A DNA stretch of 64,000 nucleotides from Terrisporobacter mayombei (GTDB taxonomy: Bacteria > Bacillota > Clostridia > Peptostreptococcales > Peptostreptococcaceae): assembly GCF_020748465.1 (NCBI RefSeq), contig NZ_JAHZMP010000001.1, positions 186,001 to 250,000 of the forward strand. Reading direction: 5' to 3'. Position 1 is the stretch's first letter. Each line of letters opens with the position of its first letter. The position numbers and the translations under genes were made by a program. Shown here piece by piece: positions 59,340 to 64,000 of the stretch. The notes under the pieces are model-generated. The model searched no databases. It was not told the origin of the DNA and worked only from the letters and a program-made list of their open reading frames with translations.

Positions 59340-62024
59340 TTATTTTACAAATATATCCTTAACCTTCTTAGCTACAATTCTACCTTGACGTTTTATAGCT
59401 GTTTTAACTACTGCTGGTTTAAGATCTTCATAAGCTAGGCCTTCTGCGTCATATTTTCTGACTAAAGATATGGCATCAAACTTACATTTAGTAGTACATT
59501 GACCACATCCTACGCATATATATTCATCTACAACAGTTGCTCCACAACCTAAGCATCTTTCTGTTTCTTTTTTCATTTGTTCTTCTGTAAAAGTAATACG
59601 AATATCTTTGAATGATTCTTTTGCCTTTATATCTGTTTTATGCTCAGCTTTTTGTCTTGGTGTATTGTCATATCCTTCTATTTGTAAACTTTCTTTATCA
59701 AATTCATGATAATCTCTTCTATCACGTCCATTTACTAAACTTTGTCCTGGTTGAACAAAACGGTGAATTGAAATAGCACCTTGTTTACCTGCTGCTATGG
59801 CATCAATTGCAAATCTTGGACCAGTATATGAATCTCCACCAGCAAATATATCTGGCTCATTTGTTTGATAAGTGAATGAATCAGCTTTAATTGTATTGTT
59901 AGGATTTAACTCTACTTTACTACCTTCTAATAAATTACCCCAGTCTATACTTTGGCCTACTGAAATTAAAACATAGTCTGCATCTACTACTTTTACATCA
60001 GCTTCATCAAACTTTGGAGAGAATCTTCCATTTTCATCAAATACAGAAATACATTTTTTAAATTCTACTCCTACTACTTTTCCCTTTTCTGTAATTACTC
60101 TACTTGGTCCATAAGAGTTGTTTATTACTATATCTTCTTCTAATGCCTCTTCAACTTCTTCCTCTAAAGCTGGCATTTGTTCACGACTTTCTAAACAGAA
60201 CATTTCTACACTGTCTGCTCCTACTCTTACAGCATTTCTTGCCACGTCTATTGCAACGTTTCCTCCACCGATAACTACTGCTTTTCCATTAAGTTTTACA
60301 TCATTTCCTAAATTAACATCACGTACAAATTCTACCCCTGGGATAACCCCTTTTGCGTCTTCACCTTCTATATTTAATCTTCTACCAGCTTGTGCCCCTA
60401 TCGCTACGTAAAAAGCTTTGTATCCTTCTTTTCTTAATTCATCTAAAGTAATGTCCTTACCTACTTCTACCCCTATTTTAAACTCTACGCCCATTTGTCT
60501 TAGTATTTCTATCTCTGCATTAACTACTTCTTTTTCCAATCTAAAAGAAGGAATTCCTAGAGTTAACATACCTCCTAGAGCCTTTTGTTTTTCAAATACT
60601 GTTACTTTATATCCGTCTATAGCTAAGTAATAAGCACATGAAAGTCCTGATGGACCACCACCTATAATTGCAATCTTTTTACCATAATCATGTCTCTTTT
60701 CAGGAATAAATCTATGCTCTTCTTTTAAATCTTGTTCAGCTATAAACTTTTTGATTTCGTCTATAGCAAGTGGTGAATCTAAATCCCCTCTTGTACAAGC
60801 TGATTCACACTTTCTAGGACAAATACGCCCGCATATTGCAGGGAATGGATTTTCTTTTTTTATAAGTTCTAAAGCTTCTTTGTATCTTCCTTGTGAAGCA
60901 AGTTTTATATATCCTTGAACAGCTATATGAGCAGGGCATGCAGTTTTACATGGACTTGTTCCACTTTCTACTACATCCTCTCTATTAGTCCTATAGTCTT
61001 CATTCCATCTTTCTGGCCCCCACTTAGTATTTCTTGGAGTTTCATTTCTTTCTATTTTGTCTACAACAGGTTTGCTAGAACATAGCTTTTGCCCAAGTTT
61101 TAGAGCATTTGTTGGACAGTTTACTACACATTCACCACAAGCAACACATTTGTCTTTATCTACTTTAGATACGTAGTTTGAACGTACCATATCAGAATTG
61201 GCAAACATATTTGCTCCTTTTAGTGCTAAACAAGAACATCCACAACAGTTGCATATGGCATGAGTTTTTCCAGATCCATCTAAGTTTGGTATTTGATGCA
61301 TTAAACCGTTTTCTTCTGCTCTTTTTATTATTTCAAAAGCTTCTTCTCTAGTTATTTCTTTACCTCTACCTGTTCTTATGTAATATTCAGCTGCATGACC
61401 TAATTGAATACACATGTCTTCTTTTAGGTGACCACATCCTTCTCCCATACTTTCTCTTGCAGTACGACATGAACAATCTGATACTGAGAATTTATCACTA
61501 TCATTTAGATATTTTGATATTTCTTCATAAGATGCTCTTCTTGTTTCACCATCTATGGCAGTTTCTATTGGAATAACACGCATAAGTCCTACTCCTGGAG
61601 GAAAACTTCCTGTCGATCTTGGTCCATTTTCTACTCCATAATCATGAAATGCCTTAGGAATTTGAGGATATTTTTTTGCTTGTTCCTTCTTATTAACCAT
61701 CATTTCCATAATTCCTGGTACCCACGTTTCATACCAAAAAGTGTCTACACCATCTATTTCATTGACAAATACTACACCTATTTCTGATAATTCTAGTAAA
61801 AGATCACTACATCTTTCAACACTTTTACCACATAAAGGTGCTACCTTTTCTGCCGTTGTCTTTTGCCTAATTTTCATACAAAGTAAAACTTCTGCCATCT
61901 CATCTGTTACAACTGGTTCTAAAATTTTATAACGTGCATCTTCTACACCAAAATACCCTCTAGATCCTGGTTTCTTTCCACTTACTTGATTCGCAAATTG
62001 AAGAACCTTTTCTTTTACTGCCAT
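59340..62024 (-). CDS. Large Fe-S/FAD NAD(P)-dependent oxidoreductase
   Basis: An 894-residue multidomain protein. Residues 35-90 are winged-helix-like. A cysteine module follows (C184, C186, C197, C205 and NCCGCSC at 259-265), then a ferredoxin motif CVACGECVVNCP (293-303). Next comes a GltD/DPYD-type cluster domain (C359, C363, C398, C402, C406, C410). The FAD domain has IIGGGPSGLSCAYYL (about 453), and the NAD(P) domain has VVIGGGNVAIDVA. Two more cysteine groups sit near the C-terminus (CLGCGATVV, CVGCGQCTTKC). The layout resembles bifurcating NfnB-like enzymes. It is cytoplasmic, within the hypB-hypA operon. Confidence 0.88.
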   Translation of the reverse strand: MAVKEKVLQFANQVSGKKPGSRGYFGVEDARYKILEPVVTDEMAEVLLCMKIRQKTTAEKVAPLCGKSVERCSDLLLELSEIGVVFVNEIDGVDTFWYETWVPGIMEMMVNKKEQAKKYPQIPKAFHDYGVENGPRSTGSFPPGVGLMRVIPIETAIDGETRRASYEEISKYLNDSDKFSVSDCSCRTARESMGEGCGHLKEDMCIQLGHAAEYYIRTGRGKEITREEAFEIIKRAEENGLMHQIPNLDGSGKTHAICNCCGCSCLALKGANMFANSDMVRSNYVSKVDKDKCVACGECVVNCPTNALKLGQKLCSSKPVVDKIERNETPRNTKWGPERWNEDYRTNREDVVESGTSPCKTACPAHIAVQGYIKLASQGRYKEALELIKKENPFPAICGRICPRKCESACTRGDLDSPLAIDEIKKFIAEQDLKEEHRFIPEKRHDYGKKIAIIGGGPSGLSCAYYLAIDGYKVTVFEKQKALGGMLTLGIPSFRLEKEVVNAEIEILRQMGVEFKIGVEVGKDITLDELRKEGYKAFYVAIGAQAGRRLNIEGEDAKGVIPGVEFVRDVNLGNDVKLNGKAVVIGGGNVAIDVARNAVRVGADSVEMFCLESREQMPALEEEVEEALEEDIVINNSYGPSRVITEKGKVVGVEFKKCISVFDENGRFSPKFDEADVKVVDADYVLISVGQSIDWGNLLEGSKVELNPNNTIKADSFTYQTNEPDIFAGGDSYTGPRFAIDAIAAGKQGAISIHRFVQPGQSLVNGRDRRDYHEFDKESLQIEGYDNTPRQKAEHKTDIKAKESFKDIRITFTEEQMKKETERCLGCGATVVDEYICVGCGQCTTKCKFDAISLVRKYDAEGLAYEDLKPAVVKTAIKRQGRIVAKKVKDIFVK

Positions 62025-62055
62025 AATAATCCCCCTCTAAATTTTATAATATATA

Positions 62056-62724
62056 TTAATTATTCCACTCTTTTACTTCTTGTCTTACCCAATCAACCCA
62101 TTCATCCATACCTTCACCAGTTTTTGCTGATATTGGTATAACTTTTATATTGGGATTTAATTTTTTAATATATTCTTTTACTAAATCTATATCAAAATCA
62201 AAATATTCCATAGCATCAATTTTATTTATTAAAACTACGTCAACAATTGAAAACATTAAAGGATATTTTAAAGGTTTATCATGTCCTTCTGGTACACTAA
62301 GGATCATGGCATTTTTTGAAGAACCAGTATCAAATTCTGCTGGACATACTAAATTACCCACATTTTCCAATATTACAAAATCTATATCTTCAGTTCCAAG
62401 TTCTACTAAACCTTGCTTTGTCATGTCTGCATCAAGATGGCACATGCCCCCTGTATGTAGTTGTATTACTTTTGCTCCTGTTTTTGATACAGTTGCAGCA
62501 TCCACATCAGAATCTATATCTGCTTCCATAACACCTATTCTCATCTCATCTTTTAAGGATTCAATAGTCCTTAAAACTGTAGTAGTCTTACCTGAACCTG
62601 GAGAAGACATTAAATTTAATAAAAAAGTATTATCTTTCTTTAGGTCTACTCTAAGTGAATCCGCTTGTTTGTCGTTATTGCCGAAAACATTTTCCTTTAT
62701 CTCGATTACTTTGTATTTATCCAT
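62056..62724 (-). CDS. hypB: HypB nickel GTPase
   Basis: A 222-residue SIMIBI GTPase. Walker A is MSSPGSGKTT, switch regions contain EADIDSDVDA, TGGMCHLDADM (metal site cysteine and histidine between subunits) and ENVGNLVCPAEFD, and the guanine motif is NKID. It loads nickel with HypA. It lacks an N-terminal histidine-rich storage stretch. First gene of the operon, with AAGGGGAG before the ATG and a palindromic operator at its transcription start. Confidence 0.94.
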   Translation of the reverse strand: MDKYKVIEIKENVFGNNDKQADSLRVDLKKDNTFLLNLMSSPGSGKTTTVLRTIESLKDEMRIGVMEADIDSDVDAATVSKTGAKVIQLHTGGMCHLDADMTKQGLVELGTEDIDFVILENVGNLVCPAEFDTGSSKNAMILSVPEGHDKPLKYPLMFSIVDVVLINKIDAMEYFDFDIDLVKEYIKKLNPNIKVIPISAKTGEGMDEWVDWVRQEVKEWNN

Positions 62725-62770
62725 AACTCTCCCCTTAGTATTTTGTTAAATTTGTAACATTATTTTATAT

Positions 62771-62797
62771 AGAATAAGATTCGCCGAATCTCATTCT
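62771..62797. promoter_or_regulatory. 27-bp palindromic operator for the divergent TetR protein
   Basis: AGAATAAGATTCG (62771-62783) and CGAATCTCATTCT (62785-62797) are inverted repeats around one C, with 12 of 13 positions matching. It covers the expected hypB transcription start, so a bound repressor would block initiation. Confidence 0.85.
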
Positions 62798-62805
62798 GTA
62801 ATTAA

Positions 62806-62835
62806 AATATATCACACGTTACCATATTTTGTAAA
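62806..62835 (-). promoter_or_regulatory. hypB operon promoter
   Basis: On the minus strand TTTACA (62835-62830) and TATATT (62811-62806) are 18 bp apart, placing the start near 62799, at the operator edge. Confidence 0.6.
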
Positions 62836-62963
62836 CATCCACTTAAGGTTTTTATCTATTTTTTAACACAAATAATATTATATATTTGCATTTTTTTGTG
62901 CTATACTAAATAATCATATAACTTACTGTATTAACATTGCAGTTTTATAAAGAGGTATTTTGC

Positions 62964-63581
62964 ATGGAAAAATTAACAGATAGACAAAGACAAGCTATTG
63001 CAACTAAAATCAGAATCACTCAAGTAGCCACTGAACTTTTTAAGTTAAAGGGGTTTGAAAGTGTAAAAATTCAAGATATTTGCCAAGCTGCCGAGATTTC
63101 AACAGGAGCTTTTTATCATCATTTCAAGTCAAAAATGGAGATAATTAATACGGCTTATGAGCAAGTAGATATTCTAGTAATGGATCGATTTGAATCAAAA
63201 TATTTTTCTTCTAACCTGGATAAATTGCTATTTCTTCTATGTGAAGGTGCTAAAATGATGGAGGAACTTTGCTGGGTATTTGTAGGTGAAATATACAAAA
63301 ACTTACTTTCCATAGAAGGGAAGTATTCTACTAAACCTGATCGTCGTATTGCGTTAAAAGTTAAATCTATTGTTGAAGATTCATTGAAAAGTGGAGAATT
63401 AGATAATTCTATTTCTTCTGAGGATTTAACTATGATAATAATGAGAATCTCCAGAGGTGCTATATTTGACTGGTGTCTTTACCAAGGTAGCTATGATCTT
63501 AAATCCAGAATGGAATTTGACTTAAATCTAATACTTTCTAATTTTAAACTAAAAAATTCTGATGAAAAAGTTCGTCGTTAA
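62964..63581 (+). CDS. TetR family regulator of the hyp operon
   Basis: From the ATG at 62964, eight bases after AGAGG, the product is 205 residues. The HTH is typical (RITQVATELFKLKGFESVKIQDICQAAEISTGAFYHHFKSKMEII in pieces ICQAAEISTGAFYHHFKSK). The C-terminal ligand domain has a cysteine- and tryptophan-containing region (EELCWVFVGEIYKNLL). It is divergent from hypB, with the palindrome between them, and precedes the second DUF5692-like gene, so it probably controls both sides. Confidence 0.9.
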   Translation: MEKLTDRQRQAIATKIRITQVATELFKLKGFESVKIQDICQAAEISTGAFYHHFKSKMEIINTAYEQVDILVMDRFESKYFSSNLDKLLFLLCEGAKMMEELCWVFVGEIYKNLLSIEGKYSTKPDRRIALKVKSIVEDSLKSGELDNSISSEDLTMIIMRISRGAIFDWCLYQGSYDLKSRMEFDLNLILSNFKLKNSDEKVRR

Positions 63582-63597
63582 GACGACTTTTTTGTTT
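63565..63597 (+). terminator. Intrinsic terminator overlapping the tetR stop codon
   Basis: GTCGT and ACGAC pair around TAAG, extended by AAAA/TTTT, and are followed by TTTTTTGTTTT. The loop contains the TAA stop codon. Confidence 0.8.
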
Positions 63598-63730
63598 TAT
63601 TTTTAGATAATTTTTTAACATTGCCAACGTTGATTTTCCAATATTTTCAGCTTGTTTTTTATTTTGTCAGAATTATCAAATTATATTTTTACACTTGTTT
63701 TTTATAATTTAGTGGTGCTAACATTATAAT

Positions 63731-63751
63731 AATTTTATGACTCATAAAATT
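63731..63751. promoter_or_regulatory. 21-bp perfect palindrome upstream of the second DUF5692-like gene
   Basis: AATTTTATGA and TCATAAAATT are perfect arms around one C, right after a TATAAT at 63725-63730 and 31 bp before the ATG. It is unlike the hypB operator, so a different regulator may bind. Confidence 0.6.
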
Positions 63752-63782
63752 GAATCATTATTAAATATTGGGGGACAGTAAG

Positions 63783-64000
63783 ATGTTTTTATTTAAAGCT
63801 CAGCCAATAAGCAATTGGCTAATGTTATTATTAGTATTCGCAGTACTTATGCTGCTTAATGAATTCAGTCGTTGTTGGAAGTGGGCAGGATTCGCATGTT
63901 TTTTAGTTTTACCTATAATTTTAACAGTTTTTGTATGGCCTAAAACTACAAAAGATACAAGTGTTGGAACATGGTTTCACTTTGCAAAAGTTTATTCAGC
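63783..64000 (+). CDS. Second DUF5692-like membrane protein, cut by window edge
   Basis: ATG at 63783 follows GGGGGACAG. The visible 72 residues align with the 58381-59316 product from the first membrane segment on: LNEFSRCWKWAGF for NELGRSTKWTGI, LPIILTVFVWPKTT for VPTFLTIYVWPTT, and VGTWFHFAKVYSA for GTWFNWVKTYSA. It is therefore a paralogue about 300 residues long that continues beyond the window. Confidence 0.85.
   Translation, partial: MFLFKAQPISNWLMLLLVFAVLMLLNEFSRCWKWAGFACFLVLPIILTVFVWPKTTKDTSVGTWFHFAKVYS

Noticed and set aside
1..64000. CRISPR arrays, tRNA or rRNA genes, transposase genes, phage modules
   Set aside because: Scanned for direct repeats with spacers, cloverleaf-like stretches, rRNA-like conserved blocks and transposase motifs; none seen.

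Overview
The window is AT-rich (well under 35% GC by eye), with strong purine-rich ribosome binding sites, a CotF-type spore coat gene, ferredoxin-type enzymes, an enoate-reductase-type enzyme and glycine-decarboxylase-type genes. This fits an anaerobic, spore-forming Clostridia chromosome, most likely Peptostreptococcaceae; that family placement is inference. I saw no rRNA, tRNA, CRISPR array or transposase. Most genes between 4.3 kb and 62.7 kb are on the minus strand.

Region by region: 0-4.4 kb holds a truncated lipoprotein gene, an adenine-riboswitch-controlled adenosine deaminase gene, a ferredoxin-fused aldo/keto reductase and an unknown protein. 4.4-7.8 kb holds a protein with four near-identical 27-residue repeats and a secreted M28 aminopeptidase whose leader is a T-box with two consecutive antiterminator/terminator modules. 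7.9-14.5 kb is a six-gene sugar operon (ROK regulator, BadF-type kinase, TIM-barrel protein, ABC ATPase, permease, binding lipoprotein). 14.7-20.3 kb holds a glycosyltransferase with an XRE-AbrB regulator, a tail-less FtsZ, and a MerR-controlled serine hydrolase with a textbook 19-bp-spacer promoter. 20.5-35.8 kb is a mosaic of housekeeping and accessory genes (RtcB, ECF transporter S component, lipoproteins, a 36-aa secreted-peptide-like ORF, enoate reductase, a MerR gene broken by an in-frame UGA, WYL regulator, polyferredoxin, spore coat gene).

35.8-43.8 kb carries short hairpin repeats between small operons: a MarR/azoreductase pair with twin operators, a berberine-bridge-type oxidoreductase, an HdrB-like protein with Ada, and Ogg. 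43.9-48.4 kb is a visibly less AT-rich cassette: a LysR regulator divergent from a methionine-gamma-lyase-type enzyme, a BrnQ transporter and an FNT channel. 49.2-56.0 kb is an operon of SDR, two divergent GcvPA/GcvPB-like subunits, an AcoX-like kinase and NhaC, with no GcvH or GcvT. It is flanked by gene wreckage (a LytTR regulator pseudogene, an NhaC fragment, a duplicated 60-bp segment).

57.2-64 kb holds what I consider the best candidate for an undescribed system. hypB, an 894-aa multi-cluster Fe-S/FAD oxidoreductase, a DUF5692-like membrane protein and hypA lie in one operon. A divergent TetR gene and a 27-bp palindrome at the probable transcription start sit at its head. A second DUF5692-like gene starts just past the TetR gene and runs off the right edge. 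Nickel metallochaperones are present without any hydrogenase subunit in view, and the oxidoreductase shares its unusual N-terminal cysteine module with the stand-alone polyferredoxin at 33-34 kb.
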